Source: Bacteroidales bacterium UBA3630
Lineage (GTDB): Bacteria; Bacteroidota; Bacteroidia; Bacteroidales; P3
Assembly: GCA_002373995.1 (NCBI GenBank)
Contig: DFLB01000063.1
Span: 41,500-105,499 of the forward strand
Length of the DNA: 64,000 bases
Reading direction: 5' to 3'
Numbering within the stretch: position 1 is the first letter of the stretch; each line of letters begins with the position of its first letter. This document shows positions 9,021-17,744 of this stretch, in pieces. Below the pieces are notes generated by a model that had not been told where the DNA came from, ran no database searches, and was given only the letters and a program-made list of their open reading frames with translations. The translations under genes and the position numbers were made by a program.

Positions 9021-9075
9021 ATGCCTACGTAATGCTTAGGATATGCTTAGGTAATGCTTAGGTAATGCTTAGGAT
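9021..9075 (+). repeat. 11-bp tandem repeat (ATGCTTAGGTA type), five units
   Basis: Units at 9021 (ATGCCTACGTA), 9032, 9043, 9054 and 9065 (ATGCTTAGGTA or -GAT) follow at an exact 11-bp pitch. The array ends about 43 bases upstream of the mfd -7 box. The same unit, with the same ATGCCTACG leading copy, recurs at 53590-53743. Confidence 0.9.
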
Positions 9076-9117
9076 AAGGTGAGGATATTTTATAGACGCG
9101 GTATTAAGTTTTTTTCG

Positions 9118-9125
9118 TACCTTTG
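9118..9125 (+). promoter_or_regulatory. Promoter -7 box for mfd
   Basis: TACCTTTG matches TAnnTTTG and is followed by GCAG, as in other promoters of this window. It overlaps an in-frame TTG codon at 9123 that could otherwise be taken as the mfd start, which argues for the ATG at 9150. No -33 TTTG is evident. Confidence 0.65.
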
Positions 9126-9149
9126 CAGCGCTTTTTGCCAGAAGATGTT

Positions 9150-12100
9150 ATGCTCTTAACCGAAGAATATCAGCACAGTAGACTTGTAGAGGGGTTGGTG
9201 GGCAGCCTGCAGGAGGGTGGTGCACGGGTGCACATTGACGGCATGACGGGTTCGCTGCCCGCGGTCGTCGTGGCCGCCCTGACGATGCGAATGCCTACCG
9301 CCAGCCAGCTCGTGATAGCGCCGACGAAAGAGGAGGCCTTCTACCTGAGCAATGACCTTGAGGCCTTGCTGCGAGCGGAGGATGGGGCCGAGGAGCCGGA
9401 GGGGTCCGGCCTGAGGGCGATGCTGTTTCCCACCTCGTATCGCCGTCCCTATGGCTACGGCGACGAGCAGACGGACAATGCCAACGTGCTGATGCGCAGC
9501 GAGGTGCTGAAGGAGCTTGCCTCTGGCAGGCGCACGCTGGTGGTCAGCTACCCGGAGGCCATAGCCGAGAAGGTGGTGGGCAGCGGGACGTTGGCGCGCA
9601 ACACCCTGCGCATAGCCCGCGGGGAGAGCAGAGACATGTGGGAGCTGGTGGAGCGGTTGCAAGAGATGGGGTTCGAGCGCGAGGACTTTGTGGTGGAGCC
9701 GGGCCAGTATGCCGTTCGCGGCGGCCTGGTAGACGTCTACTCCTACGCATCGGACTTTCCGTTCCGCATTGAGTTTGCGGACGAGACGGTGGACTCGCTG
9801 CGCACCTACGACGCTGTGACACAGCTGAGTGTAAAACAGCTTGACCGCGTGGACATCGTGCCGGACTTCGGCAAGGAGCCGGGAGCCGGGAGCGAGGAGC
9901 GGGAGCCGGAGAAAAGGGTGACGTTGCTGAGCTACTACAGCACGAGCGACATCGTATGGTGCCAGGGGCTGATGGCTATGGCCGAGCGCTTGGACGCCAC
10001 CTTGGGCGAGACCCGCAAGGCCTATGAGAGCCGCCTGGCGGACAAAGAGCACCCCATTGCCGGCACCCTGCCGGCCCCCGAGGAGCTCTGCTGCTCGGCA
10101 GGCGAGATGATGCGCAACCTGGTGCAGCTCAAGGTGGTGGAACACGGGAACAGCCGGTACTTTTCGCAAGCCGTCAACCTGAAGACCAACAGCGAGCCAC
10201 AGCCGACGCTGAACAAACAGTTTGACCTGCTGACATCGACGTTGGCAGACTATGCCGAACGGGGCTACCGGCTGCTCATCACCGTCAGCAACGACAGCCA
10301 GGAGCGGCGGTTGCGGAAGATATTGGGTCAGGAGACCGAGGGGCTTGGCTTCCAGTTCACAATCATCAACTTCCAACTCGCCCACGGCTTTATAGACCAC
10401 GACGAGAAGATGCTCTGCTTCACCGACCACGAGATCTTCGAGCGGTACCACAAATACACCGTCCGAGACCTGCGCGCGACGCACGAGGCGCTGACGCTCA
10501 AGGAGTTGTTCGAGCTCAAGCCCGGCGACTATGTGACGCACATAGACTACGGCGTGGGGCGGTTCTCGGGGTTGGAGAAAGTGACCCAGAACGGCAAGAG
10601 CCAGGAGCTGATACGCCTCATCTACAAAGGCGGCGACGTGCTGTATATCAGCATCCACGGGCTGCACAAGATAAGTCGGTACGTTGGGCGCGAGGGAGAG
10701 GCGCCGCAGATGAACAAGCTGGGCAGCAACACGTGGCAGGTGCTCAAACAGCGCACCAAACGCCGCGTGAAGGACATCGCCCGCGACCTTATCGCCCTCT
10801 ACGCCAAACGGCGAGCCTCGCACGGCTTTGCCTTCAGCAGCGACGGTGAGCTACAGCAGCAACTTGAAGCCTCGTTCCAATACGAAGACACCCCCGACCA
10901 GTTGAAGGCCACCCTCGCCGTCAAGCACGACATGGAGGAGCAGGCCCCGATGGACCGGCTGGTATGCGGCGACGTGGGGTTTGGCAAGACGGAGGTGGCC
11001 ATCCGCGCCGCCTTCAAAGCCTGCTGCGACTCGAAGCAGGTGGCCGTCCTCGTCCCCTCGACGGTACTCGCCTTCCAGCACTACAACACCTTCAGCGAGA
11101 GGCTGAAAGGGATGCCGGTAAGGGTAGAGTACCTGAACCGATTTCGCACGGCCAAAGAGAAGAAACAGATATATCAGGACGTCGAGTCAGGAAAGATAGA
11201 CATACTCATCGGCACCCATGCCATCACAAACAAAGAGCTGAAGTTCAAAGACCTGGGGCTACTTATCATCGATGAAGAGCAGAAGTTCGGCGTCAGCGTC
11301 AAAGAAAAGCTCAAGCAAATGAAGGTCGGTGTGGACTGCTTGACCCTCACGGCCACGCCCATTCCGCGCACGCTGCAGTTCTCGCTCATGGGGGCCCGAG
11401 ACCTGAGCATCATCCAGACCCCGCCACCAAACCGCCAACCGATTGAGACAGAACTGTCTGACTTCAACGAAGAACTGATCCGCGACGCCATCATGTTCGA
11501 GATGAGCCGCAACGGACAGACGTTCTTCATCAGCAACCGCGTGGAGAACCTGCCGGAGATGGCGGGCATGGTGCAACGGCTGGTGCCGGATGCCCGCGTC
11601 GCGATGGCTCACGGACGCATGGACGGCAAGGATGCCGAAGAGACCCTCATGCGTTTTCTGGAGGGCGATATAGACGTGCTCGTGGCGACCTCGATAGTGG
11701 AGAACGGGTTAGACATACCGAACGCCAACACGATGATTATCAACAATGCGCACCAGTTTGGCCTGAGCGACCTGCACCAGATGCGCGGCCGTGTGGGGCG
11801 CTCGAACCGCAAGGCATTCTGCTACCTGCTCATTCCCTCCTACCTCACGCTGACCGACGATGCCCAGCGGCGCCTCCGTGCCATCGAGGAATTCTCCAAC
11901 ATCGGCAGCGGTTTCAATATTGCCATGCGCGACCTTGACATCCGTGGTGCAGGCAACATTCTGGGCGCCGAGCAAAGCGGCTTCATCAGCGAGGTGGGCT
12001 ACGATATGTACCACAAAATCCTCAACGAAGCTATCGAAGAACTGTGGGAAGAAATGGCGACCGAGAATGATAGTGGACAGAAAACTCAGGACACACGGCA

Positions 12101-12644
12101 ACTACCGACTACCGAGCACCCACTGCCCACGGGCTACGTGCGTGAGTGCACTATCGAGACCGACCTCGAGGTGTTGTTGCCGGACGACTACGTGACCTCC
12201 GTCAGCGAACGCCTCCTGCTCTATAAAGAGCTAAACGACATTGGTCTTGGGTCGGAAAGCGGCAGTCGTCCGACAGATCTCCAACCCTCGGCTTCCGACC
12301 TTGAGAAGGAACTGACGGCCTATCACAGCCGCCTGGAAGACCGCTTCGGGCCTGTGCCGCCTGCCACTGAGGAGCTGATAAACACCATCCGTCTGCGCCG
12401 CATGGCCAAAGAGTTCGGCATTGAGAAGCTAACCCTCAAGCAGGGGCGCATGATCTGCCACTTGGTGAGCAACCAGAACAGTCCGTTCTACCGCAGTGAA
12501 GACTTTGCCAAGCTGATACGCTATGCGCAGGACAACCCTCGTCGCGTAAGCCTCAAAGAGACCCCCGAGCGTCTCAGCCTGAGCATTGCCAACATCACAT
12601 CCATCACCGCCGCCTTAGAGCAGATGCGGAAATTGACTGGTTAG
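9150..12644 (+). CDS. mfd: Mfd, transcription-repair coupling factor
   Basis: 1164-residue DNA translocase that removes RNA polymerase stalled at lesions and recruits UvrA; uvrA lies about 8.7 kb away. Domain order: UvrB-like N-terminal module (SLPAVVVAALT to about residue 250), CarD-like RNA-polymerase interaction domain (FELKPGDYVTHIDYGVGRF and SIHGLHKISRYVG), helicase core with Walker A GDVGFGKTEVA, motif II IIDEEQKFGV, motif III TATPIPRTLQ and motif VI QMRGRVGRS, then the C-terminal TRCF domain. The start was set at ATG 9150 because an in-frame TTG at 9123 lies inside the -7 box. Two low-complexity insertions, around 9875-9912 and 12071-12133, resemble the intergenic repeats of this genome but keep the frame. 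Confidence 0.96.
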   Translation: MLLTEEYQHSRLVEGLVGSLQEGGARVHIDGMTGSLPAVVVAALTMRMPTASQLVIAPTKEEAFYLSNDLEALLRAEDGAEEPEGSGLRAMLFPTSYRRPYGYGDEQTDNANVLMRSEVLKELASGRRTLVVSYPEAIAEKVVGSGTLARNTLRIARGESRDMWELVERLQEMGFEREDFVVEPGQYAVRGGLVDVYSYASDFPFRIEFADETVDSLRTYDAVTQLSVKQLDRVDIVPDFGKEPGAGSEEREPEKRVTLLSYYSTSDIVWCQGLMAMAERLDATLGETRKAYESRLADKEHPIAGTLPAPEELCCSAGEMMRNLVQLKVVEHGNSRYFSQAVNLKTNSEPQPTLNKQFDLLTSTLADYAERGYRLLITVSNDSQERRLRKILGQETEGLGFQFTIINFQLAHGFIDHDEKMLCFTDHEIFERYHKYTVRDLRATHEALTLKELFELKPGDYVTHIDYGVGRFSGLEKVTQNGKSQELIRLIYKGGDVLYISIHGLHKISRYVGREGEAPQMNKLGSNTWQVLKQRTKRRVKDIARDLIALYAKRRASHGFAFSSDGELQQQLEASFQYEDTPDQLKATLAVKHDMEEQAPMDRLVCGDVGFGKTEVAIRAAFKACCDSKQVAVLVPSTVLAFQHYNTFSERLKGMPVRVEYLNRFRTAKEKKQIYQDVESGKIDILIGTHAITNKELKFKDLGLLIIDEEQKFGVSVKEKLKQMKVGVDCLTLTATPIPRTLQFSLMGARDLSIIQTPPPNRQPIETELSDFNEELIRDAIMFEMSRNGQTFFISNRVENLPEMAGMVQRLVPDARVAMAHGRMDGKDAEETLMRFLEGDIDVLVATSIVENGLDIPNANTMIINNAHQFGLSDLHQMRGRVGRSNRKAFCYLLIPSYLTLTDDAQRRLRAIEEFSNIGSGFNIAMRDLDIRGAGNILGAEQSGFISEVGYDMYHKILNEAIEELWEEMATENDSGQKTQDTRQLPTTEHPLPTGYVRECTIETDLEVLLPDDYVTSVSERLLLYKELNDIGLGSESGSRPTDLQPSASDLEKELTAYHSRLEDRFGPVPPATEELINTIRLRRMAKEFGIEKLTLKQGRMICHLVSNQNSPFYRSEDFAKLIRYAQDNPRRVSLKETPERLSLSIANITSITAALEQMRKLTG

Positions 12645-12649
12645 AACAG

Positions 12650-12680
12650 TTTGGGGCCGCGGCTTTGCCGCGGCCCCAAA
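12650..12680. terminator. Bidirectional hairpin terminator between mfd and the T9SS cargo gene
   Basis: A perfect 14-bp stem, TTTGGGGCCGCGGC (12650-12663) with GCCGCGGCCCCAAA (12667-12680), and a TTT loop. It sits 5 bases after the mfd stop and 9 bases beyond the stop of the convergent gene. Confidence 0.8.
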
Positions 12681-12689
12681 CACCAAGGT

Positions 12690-14767
12690 CTATCGCGCTA
12701 TAGCTATTCTCCTTACCACTCCTTCGGTTCGCAACAGGTAGTTGCCCACAGGTATCTGTGAGACATCTACTACAAGATTATCACCCTCGGCGATCCACGC
12801 ACCTATGCGACGGCCATCAATGGCAAGCAGCTCAACTACGACACCGGGACGAAGACCAAAAACGGTGAAAGTACTGTTAGCCGGATTGGGGTAAAGCGTA
12901 ATACCGCCAGTTTCCACCTCCTCTATACCCACGGGAGGCTCCTCGTCGGCCTCAAAATAACCGACAATATCTATCGTTACACCCGCGGCATCCTGTCCCA
13001 AAGTGAGGACAAAAGGATTGTCAACATACTGCTCGCCCCACCCAGGATACATCCACCACTTGAAGTGATAGCCAGAGTATGGCATAGCCATCAGTGTAAC
13101 GATATCGCCTGCGTGATAATCGCCACTTCCCATGACAGTGCCCCAGGCATTGTTATTGGGACGGGCGTTGACATGCACCAGACTCTGATCCGGTACACAA
13201 TGGGAAATATAGACAACATCGCCTGTGACGGTGAAGGTCACAGGATTGTCTGTACTGATTCCATGGATGGAGGGATCTTCGGCCGAATACCACTCCCAGT
13301 GGTCGAAAAGATAGCCCGACGGACAATTGGAGGCCGGCATCGTGACCGTAGCCGTGGAGCCTACCGGGTATTCTCCAGCCCCAATGTCATTCGGCCTTGT
13401 CTTCACCGTCGCCTTAGCATTGCTGGTGACGGAGCGGATACGCCAGGAATGATGATGATTCTCATACTCTGGGTCAAAGGTAAATCGATTGTGATAAAAT
13501 GCCGTATAGTGCGTCCATCCGGTCTGTGCTGTCCACACATAGTTGCTGTTGGGATTGCCACTATAGAAGCTGGCACGCATGGCTGACCACCTACTGATTC
13601 CGGGCAAATAAGACTGTCTGCTGGAAGTGCAGTTGAGCACCACCCACACAGGCTGGGTGCTGTCGATGGCGAGAGGAGGATAGAAAGCGGCACGACGCCA
13701 CATATCGCCATCATAATGGTTGCTAAGATAGGCAATTTGTGATTGATATCCAGTAGCCACAACCCGAGTCCCTAACAGGGTCTGCGGACCATCCTCTCCC
13801 CCTTGGTAGACCTGCACCGTGTAGTTGCACTGCACCGAATGATCATTGGCATCCCTCTCATAAGGCAGGTAAGCCACCACCTGCTCTATGTGGCTAACTC
13901 CACGCAAAACGGCAGGATCGTATTTCACTGCCCAACGGTAATGCCTGCTTGTGTCATACAAAGTTGGATAACCCCACCCAAAACCATTGTCACCCCCGTT
14001 GTCGTATCGCAAGGTGTCGCCGTTGTGAACCGGAACAAAGACAGCCTCGAGGTTGACAGTGTCGTGCACAACATTCCGCACCGACACGGCTTCAGGGTTA
14101 ATGGGGTTAAAATAAAGGCCCGCCGTGTCACAGTTCCAATGATCGAAACGGGCTGAGATATTGGGCTCTGCCTTGGTGAAAAAGCAATAGACCGCATCTC
14201 CTGCAAATGCTGTATAACCGGACAAAGGACATTCGTTGAGTGTATGCCAGCCGTTCAGGTCCGCTTCCGTCCTTCCCAGCGAGGTGTCATTGGGGTTTGC
14301 ATTGAGATAAAATGTATAGGGGCTATGGAAAAAAGCCATAAAGGAGGTGTCGGATGTGAGCTGCACCACACGGGGGTTGTCCGTGTTGCCGTCGTTCCAT
14401 TGCAAGAAACTGCAGGTGCTGTCGAAGGGCACTGCCGAGATGGTCACAGGCACATTGTTGCCCGCATAGTAGCTGGCGAGCCACTCGTCTACGGCAGCAT
14501 GCAAGGGTCGCCCACCGGTGCGTCGGCGCTCCATGCCAGTACGGGTCGCGCCACATCGTCGGCACTCACCACTACAAATCCACCCTCATCGCCGACAAAC
14601 AGATGCAGGTGGGCGAAGGCCGTCGGTCGCTCAACCAGCATACCTTTGCATCCCTGTGCGTTCCAGAAACGATTGGCCACTTCGACCGCCCGTTTGTTGT
14701 CAACCGGCAATGCCACTGTGCTAAGCACCGCAAAAACCGCCACAATAAATAATACATACTTTTTCAT
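12690..14767 (-). pseudogene. T9SS-secreted repeat protein with C10-type propeptide, frameshifted near its N-terminus
   Basis: The N-terminal frame (ATG at 14767) has a signal peptide and a Spi/C10-peptidase propeptide-like segment (RAVEVANRFWNAQG, GGFVVVSADDVARPVLAWS), then stops at 14489. The expected continuation (LHAAVDEWLASYYAG) is in another frame that overlaps it (14489-14534) and runs to 12690. One small frameshift near 14510-14525 joins them. The body holds glycine/aspartate repeat domains (FLQWNDGNTDNPRVVQLTSD), a module shared with the 20250-22259 protein (WAVKYDPAVLRGV, TQPVWVVLNC), and a T9SS type-A-like sorting domain (GITLYPNPANSTFTVFGL to VVRRIAIAR). The cysteine-protease catalytic domain that normally follows this propeptide is absent. 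It is either a decaying gene or a frameshift caused by a sequencing or assembly error. Confidence 0.75.
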
Positions 14768-14794
14768 CTTACATCGTATTTATGGATTTGACAA

Positions 14795-14836
14795 TAAAAA
14801 AAGCCCCGGAGAGCTGATCATCTCAGCTTCCGAGGC
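14795..14836 (-). terminator. Rho-independent terminator for the PepSY-like gene
   Basis: On the minus strand a GC-rich stem (AGCCTCGGAAGCTGA pairing imperfectly with TCAGCTCTCCGGGGCT, 14802-14836) is followed by a T run (14795-14802). It lies about 125 bases downstream of the stop at 14961 and just upstream of the cargo gene. Confidence 0.75.
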
Positions 14837-14960
14837 TATCTTGCTAAACATCAGGGGCGCTACCCTCTCCTCCCCTCCACTATTCAGAAACGGATGGGGG
14901 GGGGTAATTACCCTGTTATTATTGGTTATTATCATTGTATTAGTCACTAAACACTACCCT

Positions 14961-16022
14961 CTACTGCACGTCTTTTTCGTCGAGGGGCTGGGCGATGAGG
15001 CCTATGAACTGGCTGCTGCTGTTAAACTCCATGCGCGTATATTTGCGGTCGCGACCGCCCTTGATGCGCTGGCTGATAACGACATAGGTGTAGGGTTTCG
15101 GCTTCTTGCCGTCGATGGGGTCACGGAACTTCGAGTTGAATTCATAGACCACCATCTTCTCCACGCGGTACTGCTCACCGCTGAACTTCTGGGCCAGGTA
15201 CTTCAGGATACCGCTGTTGTAGCGGTCTTTCACCAGGGTTTTTCCGGTCATGATGGGTTGATTGTTGCTGAGCTGATAGACAGCTTCCATCTTGACATTC
15301 TGTGCGTTGGTGTAGTAGGCCACCGCATATTCCCCGTTGCGCTCCACCCACTCGGGGCCTGCCTTGATGCGCTTGCCCATAGCCTTCTTAAAGTGGTTCT
15401 CTATCTCCTCCGAGGGGGCAAACTTCTCCACCTTAGGCTGGTCCACACGCGGAGCGGGCCGTTGCCGCTGGCGGCTCGTCTCTGTGCCGCTCTGCTCGCT
15501 GATCTTCTCCTCGGTCATATCAGGGCTGTTGCGCGTATAGTAGTCGCGCTTCACGGCGTCTGGATCCGGCGCGTTGCTCTTCATCAGTTTGCCGCGCGTG
15601 TCAAACACCAGCTCGCAGTCGTTTTCCGCAATGCCCTTCTTCACAATCATCATGCGGTAGTAGTTGTCACCGTTCATTTCCTCCACATAGTCAATGCTCT
15701 TGATGCGGTAGCCGGGGTAGTTGTTGACGAAGTAGGTGTTCATCAGCGTGGGGCACTCCTCGGCCTTCACGGGGAAGGTGCTGTACTGCCAGTCGCCGCC
15801 CGCCGTGAAATAGGCGCGACCGTTCTGGCCGTCGATAACCAGTTCCGCCACATACTGTCCCGGAGCCTGGTACCAGGTGCGCACCTTATAGCTGTCGTAA
15901 GTCTTTTCCAGCGCCAGCAGCACGCTGCGCGGCACCGCAGTCTCCTTGATCTTGGTCTGTGCGTTCACCACGCCCATCAGACTTGTCAGACCCATCAGAG
16001 CCATTAAGATTATCTTCTTCAT
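14961..16022 (-). CDS. Periplasmic PepSY-like (DUF2874-type) protein
   Basis: 353 residues with a signal peptide (MKKIILMALMGLTSLMGVVNAQ). Two similar segments each resemble the beta-lactamase-inhibitor-like PepSY fold common in Bacteroidales: VPRSVLLALEKTYDSYKVRTWYQAPGQ with YVAELVI, and PSEEIENHFKKAMGKRIKAGPEWVERNGEYAVAYY. They are separated by a low-complexity Q/R/P linker at about residues 180-200. Members are usually small secreted proteins of unknown role. The gene stands alone between purA and a terminator. Confidence 0.6.
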   Translation of the reverse strand: MKKIILMALMGLTSLMGVVNAQTKIKETAVPRSVLLALEKTYDSYKVRTWYQAPGQYVAELVIDGQNGRAYFTAGGDWQYSTFPVKAEECPTLMNTYFVNNYPGYRIKSIDYVEEMNGDNYYRMMIVKKGIAENDCELVFDTRGKLMKSNAPDPDAVKRDYYTRNSPDMTEEKISEQSGTETSRQRQRPAPRVDQPKVEKFAPSEEIENHFKKAMGKRIKAGPEWVERNGEYAVAYYTNAQNVKMEAVYQLSNNQPIMTGKTLVKDRYNSGILKYLAQKFSGEQYRVEKMVVYEFNSKFRDPIDGKKPKPYTYVVISQRIKGGRDRKYTRMEFNSSSQFIGLIAQPLDEKDVQ

Positions 16023-16079
16023 ATCGTTTGGAGTTTTATTTCTTGTTTAGTACCTTTGTCTCTCAAAATATTGCATCTG

Positions 16080-17387
16080 TCAACTACCGACTGCCTGCTT
16101 GAACAGCACGTCCTTGCGGTCGGGGCTGATGCTGACGGCGGCTATCGGAACGCCTGTCTGCCTCTCGATGGCGGCGAGGTAGTCCTTCAGGGCCTGCGGC
16201 AAAGCGTCGTAGCTTTCCACACCCGCCAGGCTCTGTTTCCATCCGGCAAAGGGCTCCAGCAGCGGCTTGATGGCGAGGGTGTTGTACTCGAAGGGTATCT
16301 CGTCGGTCGTGCGGCCGTCAATCTCGTAGGCAGTGCACATGCTAACGGTGTCGAAGTCGTTCATCACGTCGGGCTTGGTGACGTAAAGTTCTGTGACACC
16401 GTTGATCATGCAGGCGTAGCGCAGCGCGGGCAGGTCTATCCAACCGCAGCGGCGCGGCCGTCCGGTGGTGGCGCCGTATTCGTGCCCCACTTCGCAGAGG
16501 CGCTTGCCCGTCTCGTCGTCCAACTGCGTGGGGAAGGGGCCTGCGCCGACGCGGGTGCAGTATGCTTTCGTGATGCCCATCACCTTGCCGATGGCCGACG
16601 GTGCGACACCAAGGCCTGTGCATACGCCGGCCGTGATGGTGTTGCTGCTGGTGACGAAGGGATAGGTGCCGAAGTCGATGTCGAGCATCATGGCCTGCGC
16701 TCCCTCGGCCAGCACACGCTTGCCTTCTTGCAGGCAGCGGTTCACGAAATACTCGCTTGCCACGAAGCGGAAGCTTTTCAGCGTGGCCAGGCTGTCCATC
16801 CACACCTGCTCATATTCTTCCAACGTCATGCCGTCGATGCGGAACTGGGCCACGTCGTAGTCCATCGCGCGCGCCATCATCAGGTGCTGGTTCTTCAGGC
16901 GTGCATAGCGCTCGGCGAAGTCGCTCGCCAGCGTGTCGCCCACCCTGAGGCCTGTGCGGGCAATCTTGTCTGTATACGCCGGGCCGATGCCTTTCAGCGT
17001 CGAGCCGATCTTGGCTTTGCCCTTGGACTGCTCGTTGGCGGCATCCATCATGCGGTGGCTCGGCAGGATGAGGTGCGCTTTCTGCGAGATATACAGGTTG
17101 CGCCGCGCATCCACGCCCTTGGCTTCCAGGTCTTTGATTTCCTGTTGGAAGATGCGGGGCTCTATGAGCACGCCGTTGCCGATGAGGTTTATCTTGTCCT
17201 GATGGAATATACCGCTCGGGATGATATGGAGCACGTGCTTCATGCCGTTAAACTCCAGCGTGTGACCCGCATTGGGGCCTCCCTGGAAACGAGCTATCAC
17301 ATCGTAGCCGGGCGTGAGCACATCGACAATCTTGCCCTTGCCCTCGTCGCCCCACTGCAGTCCTAAAAGAACGTCTATCTTTGTCAT
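16080..17387 (-). CDS. purA: Adenylosuccinate synthetase
   Basis: 435 residues. Catalyses IMP + aspartate + GTP to adenylosuccinate, the first committed step to AMP. Diagnostic motifs are the N-terminal GTP-binding loop QWGDEGKGKIVD, FQGGPNAGHT, GKAKIGSTLKGIGPAY, GAQAMMLDIDFGTYPFVTSSN and GRPRRCGW. The start was placed at 17387 (MTKIDVLLGLQWGDEGKGK); an in-frame ATG 21 bases upstream would add MIDNRQI. A TATCTTTG -7 box lies about 70 bases upstream on the minus strand, and a CGGACC iteron array lies about 130 bases upstream of that box. Confidence 0.97.
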   Translation of the reverse strand: MTKIDVLLGLQWGDEGKGKIVDVLTPGYDVIARFQGGPNAGHTLEFNGMKHVLHIIPSGIFHQDKINLIGNGVLIEPRIFQQEIKDLEAKGVDARRNLYISQKAHLILPSHRMMDAANEQSKGKAKIGSTLKGIGPAYTDKIARTGLRVGDTLASDFAERYARLKNQHLMMARAMDYDVAQFRIDGMTLEEYEQVWMDSLATLKSFRFVASEYFVNRCLQEGKRVLAEGAQAMMLDIDFGTYPFVTSSNTITAGVCTGLGVAPSAIGKVMGITKAYCTRVGAGPFPTQLDDETGKRLCEVGHEYGATTGRPRRCGWIDLPALRYACMINGVTELYVTKPDVMNDFDTVSMCTAYEIDGRTTDEIPFEYNTLAIKPLLEPFAGWKQSLAGVESYDALPQALKDYLAAIERQTGVPIAAVSISPDRKDVLFKQAVGS

Positions 17388-17452
17388 TATCTGTCTATTA
17401 TCAATCATTTACAGCCACTGGCCACCGGCCACCGGCCACTAATTTCGCGATG

Positions 17453-17460
17453 CAAAGATA
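17453..17460 (-). promoter_or_regulatory. Promoter -7 box for purA
   Basis: CAAAGATA on the plus strand is TATCTTTG on the purA strand and is preceded by an A/T-rich tract. It lies 66 bases upstream of the chosen start codon. Confidence 0.6.
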
Positions 17461-17589
17461 CAACTTTTTTACAATACACACATATTTTTTTTAGCCGGTA
17501 GCGGGTAGCTGGTAGCCATAGTCAACTATAAGCAGACGGCTACCCGCTACCAGCTACCCCACCCCTCCCCCGTCCCCGCACCGTCGTTC

Positions 17590-17652
17590 GTCCGTATTTT
17601 CTCGGACCACCATCGGACCATCCTCGGACCACCCTCGGACCATCCCCGGACC
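17590..17652 (+). repeat. CGGACC 11-bp iteron array, copy A (upstream of purA)
   Basis: An inverted half-site GTCCG (17590-17594), an 8-base loop TATTTTCT, then five CGGACC copies at 17603, 17614, 17625, 17636 and 17647. The spacers are ACCAT, ATCCT, ACCCT and ATCCC. The layout is the same as at 23867, 30254, 38609, 43627 and 60054. Confidence 0.92.
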
Positions 17653-17744
17653 GAGAAGTTATAGACGGCTATCGTTCAAGGCGTTACGTGCGGATGGTAG
17701 GCGTGGAGGGGTGTTAAGATGGTGAGTGACAGGCGGATGGGGGG

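Larger units (their letters stand above)
8722..9149. other. Gene-free region upstream of mfd with palindromes, 11-bp iterons and a promoter
   Basis: No coding frame with Bacteroidales character is visible in these 428 bases. The left part holds perfect short palindromes (8822-8838, 8858-8879, 8890-8906) and a weaker one near 8963. G-rich runs lie around 8920-8935. The right part holds five 11-bp repeats (9021-9075), then an A/T-rich stretch and a TACCTTTG -7 box at 9118-9125 serving mfd. Confidence 0.7.
17388..17744. other. Gene-free region upstream of purA carrying two repeat families
   Basis: 357 bases without a plausible gene. From purA outward: short GGCCACC repeats (17417-17438), the purA -7 box (CAAAGATA at 17453-17460, minus-strand TATCTTTG), an imperfect inverted pair of GGTAGC-type heptamers (17492-17517 and 17538-17558) around TAGTCAACTATAAGCAGA, a C-rich stretch, then the CGGACC array (17590-17652). 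Confidence 0.75.

Noticed and set aside
9123..9149. TTG start for mfd
   Set aside because: The TTG overlaps the TACCTTTG -7 box, so it would lie upstream of the transcript start.
16049..16056. Plus-strand TACCTTTG between the PepSY-like gene and purA
   Set aside because: It would drive transcription antisense to purA with no plus-strand gene downstream; probably a chance match.
17590..17652. CGGACC array as a simple rho-independent terminator
   Set aside because: The short stem has only 5-6 bp, four further direct copies are unexplained, there is no terminal T tract, and the copies lie upstream of genes more than at 3' ends.
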